Of a stretch of DNA of 64,000 bases, positions 36,600 through 49,141 are shown piece after piece. The DNA lies in the NCBI GenBank assembly GCA_963082975.1, contig OY720346.1:41505787-41569786 (forward strand), given 5' to 3'. Source of the DNA: Labia minor (lineage: Eukaryota > Arthropoda > Insecta > Dermaptera > Spongiphoridae). The notes beneath the pieces are model-generated. The model had not been told where the DNA came from. It saw only the letters and a list, made by a program, of their open reading frames with translations, and did no database searches. Position 1 is the first letter of the stretch, and the number at the start of each line of letters is the position of its first letter. Both the position numbers and the translations under genes were made by a program.

Positions 36600-37614
36600 G
36601 AGAAATTTGAAGATTGAAAATTTGAAAAAGTTTATCCGGATCTATTGAGTTATGCGTATGTTTTACTAAAGTCTACAAATAATTAGTGAACAGAAATATT
36701 GAATTCGCGGTTTTGTTCCTAATATCTGTCATAATGAAAATATCTTAATTAATGTTGGTCGATTTGGCCTGAACCCGCAATGATATCTCCTAATATTTCC
36801 TCCGCCTATAGTTTATAAGTATTGTATATGTTATAATAGAGTATAATATTTCTTGATCATTACATTTTGGTATTTTATTTTCATTGCTAGATTATTATTG
36901 AATATTTTTAATTATAATGAAACTTGAGAAAATGCAAAAATAGAGACTTGAGACAATTTATAAAAATTAACGGTATAAAACTATAGATAAATGACCAATA
37001 TATACATTCATTAATAGTATTAATTTAAATTAATTGATTTATTTGTTTTTTTTATTATTAAGTTCATTTATTAATTTTTCTAGATTTTAGTTAATTTCCT
37101 CCCTTAAAAGAAACTTATCTAATTCTGTGGTGCTAGGGGATTTGAAAATTATTATTCGTAATATGAAGATTTCGCTTACAGTTTCTGTCATGTCCGACCT
37201 CCATCCAACAGTTATTTTCTGTTAAGTTTTTTGCTTCATTTAATCATGTGATCTATATATTTAATTTTTTTTGATTCATTATAATAAAATTTAAACAAAT
37301 AAAAATTTTTACTTTGTTAATTTATATAAATTTCAATATAAACTGATTGTGAGTGATACGCTTAGCCAATACTCTGAATAATTTGTGTACAAAAATATTG
37401 AATGTTCTTAGCGAGATTTGATATAATGTTGTACGATTTGTCCTAAATCTGAATTAGAAGAAAATTATAAATTGCCTCCTCTTCCAGCCCAATTCATTTA
37501 CCCACCCATGTTGCATATGGCATCTAAATTTCTTAAAACTCCGTTTTTTTAATTTAAAATAGAAGGAGAGAAAGAGTTTTAAATTATATTCGAATTGTCT
37601 ATATATTCTATATA
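36600..37614. other. AT-rich spacer with two weakly similar segments
   Basis: Segments near 36690-36790 and 37380-37460 look related (AAATATTGAAT, then AATGTTGxxCGATTTGxCCT). They may be ends of another decayed DINE-like element. No gene seen. Confidence 0.35.
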
Positions 37615-38742
37615 TCAGTATTTTTTTTCTGAATTTAATAGCAAGTTGATTTTAAAAATTTTCCATTCTTAATGCATATGATTGATTACTTGTGTTAAAA
37701 TTTAAAAAAATTCAAATATTCTAATTTTTATATTTATATACAATTTAATATTATTTTTTATTAATATCATATCAAAAAAAGAGAATTTATTAAAAATTAA
37801 AAATAAAAAAAGAAGCCTATTAATAAAAAATTGAATGGTGATTTAAATATTTTATTAAATTAATTAAAATGAGACCTTTTAGAATAAATTATTTAATTGA
37901 AATGATATTTAAATATAAGAATTTAAAAAAATATTATATTCTTTGTTTGGCAATTGTTATTTAATTATGTGCAACATGATTCGACTTGCACAGAGCATCG
38001 TTATTTTTTATTAATATCACATAATAAAAATGAATCTTTTAAACATAATAAATAAAAAAGACATTTTAATAAATTTAAAAAATATACCCAATTTAAAAAT
38101 GTCAAAAATTTAAAACAACTTTATATCATCATATTTTAATTTTTATATAATATATATATATTTAGTAATTAATAATAGAGTAATTAAATTAAAATAAAAA
38201 ACAAAGATAATATAATTCAGTCATTTTAATTCAGGTTAAATAATTTTTTTTTTATTATTCAATGATAAAATTTATATATTATTATATATATATTATAGAA
38301 AAGAAGAAATATTCAATTAAATAAAAAATAATTTAAGATAAAAATATGATCTAATAAATATTTTATAAAATTAATTAAATTGAGAACTTTTAGAATAAAT
38401 TATTTAATTGAATTGATATTTGTATATTAGAATTTAAAATAAAAAGTGAAATATAATAATTCTTCGATTGGGAATCGCTATGATAATTCATTGTTTGAAA
38501 TGATTCCGCTAGGCCGACAGTGAGCCGCGAGCTGCTCTTGAATGAACAACACGGAGAATTATATAAACTTTAAAAAATTAATTTCTGCGGTTATTGATAA
38601 GATATTAATAAAATTTATAGCCTATGTTACTCTAGGGGTTTATAAGAATATTGTGATGTAATTTCAAAGAAATCGGTTCAGCCAATTCTGAGTCTATAAA
38701 ATAGTAATTTTCCGGACAGACAGACCGACAGACAGACAGACC

Positions 38743-38773
<31 letters not shown>

Positions 38774-38886
38774 GTGAAAAATTCTAAAGTCACTTTTGGA
38801 TTCTAGAGGTCATGAAACGCGAAGATATGCAAAAATTTTTAAATTCTGAGCAATGTGCAGACAAAAACCTTTTTTTATATATATAG
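37615..38886 (+). mobile_element. Family-2 long repeat, copy 1
   Basis: About 1.27 kb that matches the reverse complement of 52140-53710 over most of its length. The right part has the same design as family 1: AAAGAAATCGGTTCAGCC, a (GACA/GACC)n microsatellite (38714-38775), then GGTCATGAAACGCGAAGA and an AT end (TATATATATAG). The left part is AT-rich with an internal duplication (about 37871-37999 resembles 38381-38524). No open frame of note. Non-coding DINE/Helentron-like nature is inferred. Confidence 0.6.
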
Positions 38887-39359
38887 ATTAATTAATTAAA
38901 AATCAAATGATAAAATATCAGTATTGTAAAGTAGATATGGAAAATGTATTATATAGTGTTTTTTTTTATTTATACTCAACAAATATAATATTTATTTATT
39001 AAAAGATTTATATGTAAATTGTAATTGGTTGTAATCAGCAGCAAATGTAACAAATAAAATTGCCTAAGGCATTAATTATCACCTTTTTTCATTTTATGTA
39101 TCAATAATGTAGTTGTTTTTTAAAAAAAAATATCTCGTTAATTCACACTGTGAAATAATTGAGTGAATAATATTTATTCAGGAAGAGATCACTGACCACT
39201 CCAATTCGTTCATCTCCCATTGGAATATATATTGAAATTAAACAAAAAGTGTAAAAATAATTTACTATCAATGGTTATTTATACATATAATTTATTTATT
39301 GTTCATTTTATACACATCTAACTACACTTTTTGTTATTTGTTTCTTATTTCGATAAATA
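38887..39359. other. AT-rich spacer
   Basis: No gene or repeat recognised. Confidence 0.5.
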
Positions 39360-39848
39360 CGAGGGCAGATCAATAAATCCGTGACCTTTTGAATGAAACA
39401 CAAGTTTTAGGATAAAAAAATATATTTTATTTTTCAACGTAGTCTCCTTTGAGCTCTAATAACTTCGTCCAACGTTTCACCAATATTTTTATCCCTTCCA
39501 AAAAATAAAATTTGTCAAGGACATCTTTGGTGCCGAGAAACCCACTATTTTGACTGCTGTTTGATCTCTAGTGTGTTATGGTAGATCAACGTTTCATCCA
39601 CGGTTAAGAAACGGCGCAAAATCTCAATTTCAGAGTTGTTTTTGTTCGCAAAAAATAATACTTAATGAGCACACGAAATTCACTTTTTTCCATTTTCTTC
39701 TCCAATCACGAGGTAATCTTCTATTAATGGATGTCAAACAAAAACTAAAAGACCCAACTGGTTCAAAATTCGACAGGAGTCAGCCGAGACATCAGATTTG
39801 TTGATGACGGGAAATTCAAAAACTCACGGACTTATTGTCCTGCCCTCG
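39360..39848 (-). mobile_element. mariner deletion derivative with both ends
   Basis: TA-flanked (39358-39359 and 39849-39850). Inverted ends are CGAGGGCAGATCAATAAATC and, on the other side, CGAGGGCAGGACAATAAGTC. On the minus strand it retains a TVDETLIYH segment (about 39580-39604), which contains the first catalytic Asp of mariner transposases, and an EIKQQSK-like block. It also keeps the 5' leader shared with the other copies. The C-terminal codons are cut down to ELKGDYVEK-like sequence. About 490 bp against roughly 1.3 kb for a full mariner, so non-autonomous. Confidence 0.88.
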
Positions 39849-41013
39849 TACTTTCTATTAAAATAAGAAAAGTTAACCCCTTTGTTTATGATATAATTTA
39901 ATTTAATTATGTACTTATAACCTTTTTTTTAAAAAAAAATGCCTATCAAGACAAAAACAGAAACAAATGTTTTCTCAAGTTGATTTATTCAATATGCCTT
40001 TAGAATTATCACCCATTCTATGAAATATGAACTACGTCATAAATTATATCGTGAAATGATAAGACGATAGTGTGGATGAGAATTAAATGCAATGGTATTG
40101 GTGACACTGGCTGCCTGTTTCTTTGCCCAAGTGTGAGTGTGGATAGGGAAGATAAAGATGCTGTACGTCGCCGCGTGGGGCTTTATATTCCTCCTCGCTC
40201 AGGGATTACACTCGAGATGATATTAATAACAAGTTAAATAAAAGGAAATTCCACTCTCATTTCCTCATTTTGTCTTTTAGCTTTGGATGCGTCAAAACTT
40301 TCTTCAGTAAAACTTTATTTGAATATACTTACTATATATATATATACATTCAGTTAACAACTCACATAAATATATATAAATATATATAGAAGATAGAAGT
40401 CAAAATTTTGACAAGAAACTGTTGTCATAATTATTTAAGAGTGATGATGATTATTAATTCCCCAATGAAGAGAATGATAACTTGAAGAAAATTATATAAA
40501 TTTTATACATACAAGATACCTATATTTGGTTAAAAACTAAAAATTAAAAATATGTGCTGTGAGTATAACACAACTTTCCCTTTCCCACTTCCTTTGTCTT
40601 TTCTAATAATTTTCTTTTGAAATAAATTATCAATTTCATATCAGTTTAGACTAGTGTTAACCATCTTGTACTACTAATGTACTAATAACTAAGTGGAAAA
40701 AAAAAAGAGAAAATTAGACATTTAAACCCTCTAAGAGTAATGCAAAGAATATACACATTTGTGATTTTCTAGATAATTATATTTTACATTGATGGGAAGT
40801 GGTATTTGAGGAAACTGCAAAAAGTGACAAATTTCTAAAGCAATGAAAAACTTGCGCTAACCTTCCAGGTTTATAGACATTTTAAATATGAAGTTTCATT
40901 TTTGAGCACTTTTTCATTTTTTGTAACTTATACTGTTCACATTCACACAGACACATCAAGAATCTATACTAATTTTATTTGGATTGACACGATTGTGGAT
41001 AAAAGAGCTAAAC
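39849..41013. other. Spacer with a GC-richer island
   Basis: Mostly AT-rich. A block at 40080-40210 (with GTACGTCGCCGCGTGGGG and TGACACTGGCTGCCTG) is GC-richer and not repeated. It is a candidate conserved element, without evidence of coding. Confidence 0.35.
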
Positions 41014-41021
41014 ATCTAAAT

Positions 41022-41418
41022 CATGGTTGTCTAAAATGCGGCCCAAGGGCCGCTTACGGCCCAAAACCCATTCAGATGCGGCCCAAACGCAAATTATGAA
41101 AATATTTCAATTTGTTCATTTCTACTAAAAAAAATTAATTTTGCAATATTTTTCATGTTCATTCAAATAAAAAAATTATAATAAAAAGAAGTTATTTTAA
41201 TTTAATAAAACTATATATACAGTAAAACCTCTCTATTGGGACATTCTCAAAACACTGTTAAAAACAATGTTTATTAAAATGAATGAAGTAACTATTAAAC
41301 GTGTCCTTATAGAGAGGTTGTATTTTATTTCCATTTGTTGAAAAAATATTTATGTGGAGCCCAGCATATTTTTTTTTTGCAATGGCGCCCTCGAATGGTC
41401 ATAGTTTAGACACCCATG
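41022..41418. mobile_element. hAT-type element with nested pogo-like MITE
   Basis: Perfect 8-bp target duplications ATCTAAAT at 41014-41021 and 41419-41426. Terminal inverted repeats are CATGGTTGTCTAAAATGCGG against CATGGGTGTCTAAACTATG. The interior begins with repeated GCGGCCCAA motifs. An 8-bp duplication and short TIRs point to hAT. It carries no transposase gene. A smaller TA-flanked element sits inside at 41220-41320. Confidence 0.85.
41220..41320. mobile_element. pogo/Tigger-like MITE nested in the hAT element
   Basis: 101 bp flanked by TA (41218-41219 and 41321-41322). Ends are CAGTAAAACCTCTCTATTGG and, reverse-complemented from the right, CAACCTCTCTATAAGGACAC. A CAGTnnAACCTC terminus with TA duplication is characteristic of pogo/Tigger elements of the Tc1-mariner superfamily. 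Its position inside the hAT element fixes the order of insertion: hAT first. Confidence 0.75.
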
Positions 41419-41426
41419 ATCTAAAT

Positions 41427-44400
41427 GTAAAGAAAAAAATTTAAACAAGTTTTTTTAGTTTGTGATATTACTTAAAATAATTAATTATAATTACAAGTTT
41501 ATTCAAATTAAGTTAATTAAAGGAAATATTATATCTTTTTATTATTGTACTTAATGAAGTTTTTAAGATAAACATATTTTCATTTATTATAATTGTATTT
41601 TTTTATTATTTATACAATTTAAATGCATCAATTGTGTGATAGATAAACATATACATACATTGTGATATGTATATAATAAATATTTATAGTATTTATTTAC
41701 TTAAGAGTACATCGATATAAATGAGAAGATTTAAATATTATAATAGCTCACTAAAAACTTTACTATATCTATTAAATTAGTTATTATCTGGGTGACATTT
41801 AAGAAAGATGATTGAGACAATATTTGTTTAATAAGTTTTATAGTATATAGTATTTATTAAAATAACAAAGCTAAGAGATAATATTTTATGTGTTAAATTT
41901 AAGAAAATTATTATTTTATGTCAAAATTAATCATTTTTATATTCCAAGCATTTTACTACCAACATTTAAAGATTTAAACAAATTAGTTAAAGTTACAAAT
42001 TAATTTTTCTTAAAAAATATTATTATGATAACAACAATCTTTTTTTCTCATTGCATTTTTCTATTATTTTAAGTGCTAATTAATGTTTTAAAAAAAAGTT
42101 ATGTTGCAATGTGTTTAATTGATTAATGTTTTGTGTGGATGTTTTACAAAATTTTTCACTGATGTAACTCCTAGTAGGTATATTGTCACATTCATGGACA
42201 GATAGAAAGAGGGCTGTGAAAGATAAGACGCATAAAGACCCACGACTACTCGGCCAACATTACAAAATTACCTAATTTCTATAATCATTAAGCAAACCCT
42301 CGTTTTCCCGGATGGACATCATAAGGAGACTAATTAAAATATTGTTTCATAAGTATTAATTTATCTATATTGAGCCATTTATTATAATTTAAACTGCGCC
42401 AAGGTTGTCTCTTTTGAAATCTGTACCTAAGCAACATTTTTACTTGGAAACAGGTCGGGTCAGTATGGTGGATGCTCCAATTCACCCCACCTCTGTTATT
42501 CCTGTTGCATATCTTCCATCTCGTACAAAGGGTATAAATGTAACTGATTATGTGCACTTCTGGCTTCGATAGATATCAACGAACATGTATTTACGTAATT
42601 TAGTGGTATTGTAAAGTATTAGTGGGCTCATGTTTTATCGGTGTGTCATAATATTTCAGTCAGGACTTTCGGATGTTTAATATATATATATTTACAGAAA
42701 GAGAGGGAGAGAAAAAAACTTTAATTATGTTAATTTATTATATGTAATTCAGTAAGAGAAATAAATATAACTTAATCCTTTCATTTATAAAATTCCAAAT
42801 TTGTTTTAGATTTTAGAATCATTTATTAATTTATTTTAAATGATAGCAAATTTGTTTAAAAAATTAAATATTATTTATGTAATTAATTAAATGATTTCTA
42901 TACAAGAAGATACTTTTTTGAAAAAATAATTAATTTATAAGATAATATTTCATGCCTATTTGTTATTATGATCTTTGTCTTCATTTACATTCTCATATCT
43001 TTCAATTTTCGTTTTTATTAAAACACTCGCCAAAATAAAACATGTTCTTTAATCAATTTCATTTACAATATATACAAAATTATAAAAAATATTTAGTATT
43101 ATAATTTATTTATTATTTTAATTAAATAAAATACGAAAAAATTAATAAATTGATTATAATATCCATTTAGATTTTTTAATTATTATAATAAATTTGTATT
43201 AAAATTAGTAATTATTTATAAATGTAATGCAATACTTGTCTTTGATTTAAACTAATAAAAAAAACAAATTTTAATATTTAGAAATATTAATTATTTTTAT
43301 TAATATATATATATAAATAATTATTTTAATATAATTAATTTTGATATTATAAATTTTATCACCTTTATCTTTTGATAAATTACAATATACTAAACTTGAT
43401 ACTATGTACATTATATTAGAATGTGTTTAATGGAAAATTTCACTGTTTGTTGTTTTACAGTTAATTAAATCTTATATACGATTTATATTGCTTTAATAAA
43501 TAAATTAATTAATTTTTATCAGTATTTATAATATTTTATTTATAGTATTTTGTTTTATTTTGTGTTAATTGGTATTTTATTATTATTATATTATTTTTCT
43601 TTTAATAGAAATTAAAACATTATTTTGGCCACATTAAACTGTTGACTTAAAATTTTAAAGAGCCACGATTTAGGGGTGGCAAACTCTAATCCAATTACGA
43701 ACATTTGTTTCCTGGTAAATAATGGGTAACTTGTATTGAACACTTGATTACAAATTAATTCCAAATAACCTCTATAAACTCTAATATAATTCGTATCACG
43801 GCCAATAAAATAAGCCCTTTTGAGAGTTTCGAAAGAGAGATTTTACCTCTTGGTGGGGGTATAGGATTAGTTGAGCAATGGCTCTCTCACTCTATCTATC
43901 TGTCTCCTTTTGGAGAGATGCTGGGATTTGGTCCATGACAGTCTCTAGAATTCCTTCTTCTGTTTCTAGACGTCCGCTGGGAGACGAGCAACAAAGAGCT
44001 TCTTTTTTTTCATCTTGAAAGTCAATTGTACGTTGGTTAAAGAAAACAATTCGTTTAATTTTCTAATAATTAAGATTGAAAAAAGAACTTTTTGCTTTTT
44101 TTCTCTCTCACTTTTTATATTATTATTATTATTATTATACTGCTAGAATATATTTTTTAAACCCTCGAGATTTGAATTGAAAAAAAATCTATTTAATAAT
44201 ATTTCTTTTGTTCTTATATTCTTAAATAATAAAATATATTTATTTATTTATATTATTATTTAAATTAATGAATTAGGATTTGTAGAATGAAAATATAAAA
44301 TAAATGAGATGAATCTAAATCCAAATAGTCTTGATGTAGGTAAATTTAATATAAAAAAAATGACAAGTTTTACCTTTTTTAATAATTGAGTTGGATTAAT

Positions 44401-44499
44401 ATATTCTATTTTTATACCTACTATATTGTCCAATAATAAACAGATTATAAAGGAAAAGATAGATCATAAATACTTCGAGATTTTTAAAAAGTAAAGGTG
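41427..44499. other. Long AT-rich spacer
   Basis: No gene recognised. A block of mixed composition at about 42380-42560 is open on the minus strand for 75 codons (MHIISYIYTLC...), without recognisable domains. Another mixed block lies at 43790-44000. Neither shows transposon ends. Confidence 0.45.
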
Positions 44500-44961
44500 A
44501 TTTTTGAATTATTTCGACAAGTATTTATATTTATTCATCAATATCCATTTTGTCCCCTTCAAAGTAATTCTCCTCAGATATAAGCACTTATGACAGCGCT
44601 TCTTCGAATTGTCGAAGCACTTCTGAGCTCGTTCTTCGATTCAGACTTTATCTCATAAATTGTGGCAAAACGCTTTCATTTCATTGGCCTCTTCAGATTT
44701 TGGAATAGAAAAAAGCTGCAGGGAGCCAAAACTGGTGAATACGGTGGATGAGGCATGATGACGGTGTTTGGCAAAAAAATGACGAACAACCAATGATGGT
44801 GCATTATCGTGAAGCAGAATCCATGATTTGTTTTTAAACAATTTCGATCGTTTGCGCCGTATTACTGCACGCAAACGTTGCTTTATAGTAATCCTTTTTT
44901 TTAAAGTAAAAAATCGAAAAACACACAAAACGTGATTAACTTTTTCAGTTGTCAAAAACAA
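44500..44961 (-). pseudogene. mariner-family transposase relic, second lineage
   Basis: The minus strand is open for 102 codons (44653-44961). It contains WILLHDNAPS (about 44795-44825), the segment around the second catalytic Asp in mariner transposases, followed by frameshifted equivalents of the PYSPDLAPxDxxLFPKxK region. Downstream, past a stop, a KRCHKCLYLRRITLKG-like segment corresponds to the C-terminal WHKCI..GDYFEG motif. Its sequence differs from the 32.7/39.4/56.7/59 kb group, so it is a separate lineage. Stops and frameshifts make it inactive. No terminal repeats were located. Confidence 0.75.
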
Positions 44962-46010
44962 ACTACTAATCCAAAATGGCTGATAATGTCAAAATATGAG
45001 AAACATATGTGTACCAACATAACAAAAAAAACAAAAAACAAAAACAAATTCAATAATCGAATGTACCCAGCAACACAGCCCGAGAAAATTCAAAATTCAC
45101 CTTTTCTTTTGAACAGACAGTATATCGATTTGGATTTATAATATTTTAATTTAAGTTAAATAAGGTTGAATTAAATAAAATTTGATATTTTTTCAAGCTT
45201 GTATTCAAATAGTACAATTGTTTTCACTATATAACTTTTAATCCATAAATTCCAAATGATTGTAATATTTCAATAAAAATAAAAATAATCTCTAATAATC
45301 TTTTGATTCAAATGAAAAGTTGAAAACCCAGCTTTAGAGATAGATTTTTTTTTATTTATTTAAGCTTGAATCTAAACATAGGTAAGCTTTCATTTATTAT
45401 TTACCAATGTAATTTTGATTTTTTGATATTATTTTAATAAGAAAGATAAAATATTTCTAATTTCTATTATAATACTTTTCAAATAAAAAGTACAAATGCA
45501 AATAATTTTTGTTATATAAAATCAATGATAAAAAATTAAAAAAAAAAATTGATTTATTCTTTGAAAGTGATTTTTTGATCAATTTTATGGTTGTAATATT
45601 CATAGAAATGATTGTATTTTTGTCTTGTGAATGACATTTAATATGATTCGTAAGGGAAATTAGAATAATAACGACAATACCAATAATTTAGGTCGTCAAT
45701 TAAGAATTTATTTGACAGTTTTATTAGGATCGTCAAGGAGAAAAAAAAAATTTGACACCTAATATAAACTGAATATAGAGTTATTTGTCCACAAGTTGAA
45801 TTATATCAAATACAATAGAATTCACTATAAATGAAACAATCTAGTTTGGTTTGAATGTTATTTTGTCCGAACCATCCTTCTATTGTTATTAATATTTTAT
45901 AAAAAAAATAATTGGGGTATTATATTATTTAATGGTATTTTAATTTGTATATAAGAATATAAATGTAATGTTAATTATTTTTTATTCAGTTAATTATTAA
46001 TTAAAATATA
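44962..46010. other. AT-rich spacer
   Basis: No gene recognised. Confidence 0.5.
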
Positions 46011-46249
46011 CTAATATTCAGTGGCGTCGGGCCGGGGGGCACATGCCCTCCCCCCCCCCCCAAATATTGTGCAAAACATAAATTTAAAAATGATTAGATT
46101 TGTACCTGAGAACTCAAAAGTAAAAAAAACATCTTTAAATTGCGTATAAGTAAGGCCCGATTCACACACAAGTGGCGTATGGCACTGGCGTGGTTCTGGC
46201 GTGGAACAGGTTTGTTAATGTAATTGCATTAGCTTATGACTCAATACCC

Positions 46250-46410
46250 ACAGATATGGCGTGTTGGAGGCGTGGAAAATGGCACGAAGACCACTCCAAA
46301 TGAATAATGAAATGGTCTAGAAGTGGCGTGCCAGTCCTACGAGCCACCGGTGGCGTCGGAGTGGAGTGGTCTTCGTGCCATTTTCCACGCCTCCAACACG
46401 CCATATCTGT
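46250..46410. repeat. Perfect 49-bp inverted repeat (hairpin)
   Basis: 46250-46298 and 46362-46410 are exact reverse complements over 49 bp, separated by 63 bp. Arm composition is balanced (GTGTTGGAGGCGTGGAAAAT in the left arm). GGCCCGATTCACACAC lies upstream at about 46154 and GTGGCGT-type repeats surround it. Perfect identity means a recent event or active conversion. It could be a foldback MITE or the precursor of a small RNA. Confidence 0.85.
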
Positions 46411-46463
46411 ATCTTTTGGAACTTTATAGAGTTATCAACCCTACGTATAAGTATAGTCTAAAC

Positions 46464-46635
46464 CAGGGGTGTCAAACTCATAGGTACACTTGGGCCAAAC
46501 AAACAAGGATTAACTTTGTCGCAAAAAAACATTTTACCTTTTTTTTTAGAGACAAATTGAAAATTTTTTAAAAAAGTCGAAAGTGGTCGCGGGCTGCAAA
46601 AATAGTTGTCGCGGGCCGCAAGTTTGACACCCCTG
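46464..46635. mobile_element. hAT MITE nested inside the outer hAT element
   Basis: Perfect 8-bp duplication GTCTAAAC at 46456-46463 and 46636-46643. Ends are CAGGGGTGTCAAACTCA and, reverse-complemented, CAGGGGTGTCAAACTTGC. This terminal sequence is a widespread hAT non-autonomous type. At 172 bp it is non-coding. The intact duplication suggests it is younger than its host element, whose own duplication has a mismatch. Confidence 0.9.
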
Positions 46636-46760
46636 GTCTAAACGTTATGAATAAATAAATAATTTATTTTGACAAAAATTTTTCTGGGGGAGACCCCCGG
46701 TCCCCCCTGCTCTCCCCCCCCCCCCAACATAATAGATGACTCTACGCCACTGCTTATATT

Positions 46761-47308
46761 CATGATGTATATATTTACATGATGAGTGAAATGTTATGGG
46801 GAACAGAATGTAGAATATATAGGAGGTATGTATAATTTTTCATTGTGTTTATTTATCATTAATAATAACGAATCGAAAAATGGTTGATGGAAATTTAATT
46901 ATAACTAGATTCTTTTTTGATGGGGTTTTGGAAACATTTCTAGGTTAACATTCAATTTTATTATTAATTCCATTTGCATTCCAATAGTACATATGTTTTT
47001 TTTGATTTTGATTTGGAAAGCAAGGTTTATTAAATTATTGAATTAATTTAATTCGAATTCTATATTCGGTAGATTATAATAAATCAATCTTCAGTGGTGG
47101 TAATTTTATGTTTATTAATTCTTTTTAATTGAATTTTAATAATCATTTTAAGATATTTATATTATGTACTCAATGTTTGAAATTATTCACGATCTATATT
47201 AGATAATTTAATTTATAAATTTTTACCAAAAGTGTTTTTATATTGACAAATTTTTCATAGCTAATAGAATAACTATGTAGTTATTCATTTAAATAGTTAT
47301 TTTACTAT
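46761..47308. other. AT-rich spacer
   Basis: No gene recognised. Confidence 0.5.
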
Positions 47309-47912
47309 TTCGCCAGAGATAGTATTGCGATCACGAAAATTTTCGATGTCGAGATTTTGATGTTTTTATATGTTTTGAAGACCCCTGAGTCATTTTCAGT
47401 TATAAGGTTGAGAAAAATGTCTCTCTCTGTATGTGTGTACGTGTGTATGTAGACAAGATTACGGAAAAACGGTTTAAGCTAGTATAATGAAATTTGGTAC
47501 ACAGGCATTATTCAATATTCTTAGTTTTCTATCAACTTTTGAGAAATGTAGCTCTTTCGGAGGAGGGTCATTACCTACCACGTTTTCATTTTTTTTCCTC
47601 TAAACTGACCGTTAATATAAAGATATATGTTTCATAGTTTTTCTCATGATTAAAAATTGTATTAAACTGCTATATATAGAATTCCAGCTTGATTGAATCC
47701 CTGAAAGTACCGGAATTAATTTTTTAACACTTCAAATCTCACGCGCCAGCACGTGACGTGGTGTCATCAACAAAGAGTCAAACACGCGCTAGTTTAATAA
47801 ATATTATTTATAAATTTTAATTTATAATTTAATTAATTAAATTTAATTTAAATATAATATATGTTAATTATCCAATTCAAATTTGCGAGATATTCGAAAG
47901 GAGACACTCCAG
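47309..47912 (+). mobile_element. Family-3 element, copy 1
   Basis: About 600 bp that matches the reverse complement of 54842-55459 throughout. Landmarks in order are CGCCAGAGATAGTATTGCGA, TTTTCGATGTCGAGATTTTG, a short GTGT microsatellite (about 47430-47450), AATGAAATTTGGTACACAGG, GCTCTTTCGGAGG, CGCCAGCACGTGACG and GCGAGATATTCGAAAGGAGA. The GATTxxxATGAAATTTGG type core and central microsatellite recall families 1 and 2. Non-coding. Confidence 0.7.
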
Positions 47913-49141
47913 CTTATCTTTCTATTTTATCCAAACCTCTTAATTAATTATATATAATTTTGTAAATGTGTTAATTTTGATTTCAACTAATTTGGATTAA
48001 AAATTTATTTTAGTTTTGTTTTCATTTCACAATCAAATAATATATCATAATATAATACTTATTGTTTAATAAAACTAATTTTTTTTTATTTATTTTATAA
48101 CTCTTTATATTTTATTTTATAACTATAAAACGAAAATGTATTTTTTTTATTGAATCTTTTTTTTTTTGTTAAAGTTGAAAGTATATAAGTAATTGAAAAA
48201 AATCCATTAAATTTATTAGTAATTTATTTTTTTGTAATTTAATGTAATATATATATATATATATATTAATTTTTTTTATTATCTCGGTATCTTTAATTTT
48301 CCAAATTAAACAATCTTAATATAAAAGTATCATTTAATTATTTTAAACCTTTTTTCAATTTTTATTTAATTATCATTTGTGATTAAAGGAATATAATTAG
48401 CTTAAGGATAGGAAAATATATCAAAGTTTTTTTCATGTATCCATAGAAAATTTGGTAGATATAGTGTTACTTTTAAAATTGTGTTGAAACACAAACAACT
48501 AGAAATAATTCTAAATATAAAGTTTAAATAAACGGATTTTCAATTTAATCAAATATTTTTTTTTATATATTTATTTATTGTTAATTATTTTATCAGTAAT
48601 TGTAATACAATTAAATTTTCTGTTTACTTTTCTCTAGAATATAAACATATTTGAACAAGTGTGGTTGTGGAAATTCAATTGATAATCAATCTTTGTTTAG
48701 AATTGTAATTCTAATATATTTTTATAATTAATTTTTGTGATTAAATCATTTATTATTATAATTATTTTCTTTTATTATGCTTTAGTTAATTGAGTGTTTA
48801 TTAAATAAGGGTGACACAACGGGTGTGTCACCCTTATTTGGTTGATGTTAACACTGAAGTGTGAACTGGTGACCATCAATGCCACAAAAGCCTCTTTTGT
48901 ATACCTCTTCAACAGTCAAGAGTTTGCTTTCTTTTGTCAAGTAACGAGGGGATGGCCGAGACGATGGTGTTGATCTTTGTGGAGTCGTTTATTTGCCTTT
49001 TTGTGCGAGACTTTCAATTTAGATGCTTTTTTTTTGCTTTTCATGTAATATTGTCTGATCTTATTATTTTGAAAATTTATGAATAATATGTTTACACAAA
49101 TGAAATCCATTGGAGAGTTAAATTTACATTTCAAAAAAAAA
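47913..49141. other. AT-rich spacer with a perfect short hairpin
   Basis: No gene recognised. A perfect 16-bp stem at 48804-48840 is listed separately. A block of mixed composition at 48840-49010 follows it. The overlapping 65-codon minus frame is lysine-rich from A-runs and shows no motif. Confidence 0.45.
48804..48840. repeat. Perfect 16-bp stem-loop
   Basis: AAATAAGGGTGACACA, then ACGGG, then TGTGTCACCCTTATTT: an exact inverted repeat with a 5-base loop. It might be a tiny MITE or the end of an element, or it might form a structured transcript. No partner copy was found in the window. Confidence 0.8.

Larger units (their letters stand above)
46019..46752. mobile_element. hAT-type element (outer), with nested insertions
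   Basis: Ends are CAGTGGCGTCGGGCC and, reverse-complemented, CAGTGGCGTAGAGTC. Flanks CTAATATT (46011-46018) and CTTATATT (46753-46760) are an 8-bp duplication with one mismatch. Subterminal poly-C tracts (about 46050-46061 and 46715-46725) adjoin CCCCCGG-type sequence. The interior holds a perfect hairpin (46250-46410) and a second hAT MITE (46464-46635). The plus-strand frame at 46323-46571 runs across both insertions and is not a gene. Confidence 0.82.

Noticed and set aside
38714-38775. CRISPR-like array of short repeats
   Set aside because: The GACA/GACC units are 4 bp with no spacers; this is a microsatellite inside a family-2 element.
46323-46571. 82-codon plus-strand frame as a gene
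   Set aside because: It spans the 49-bp hairpin arm and the nested hAT MITE, so it is composed of two unrelated transposon sequences.
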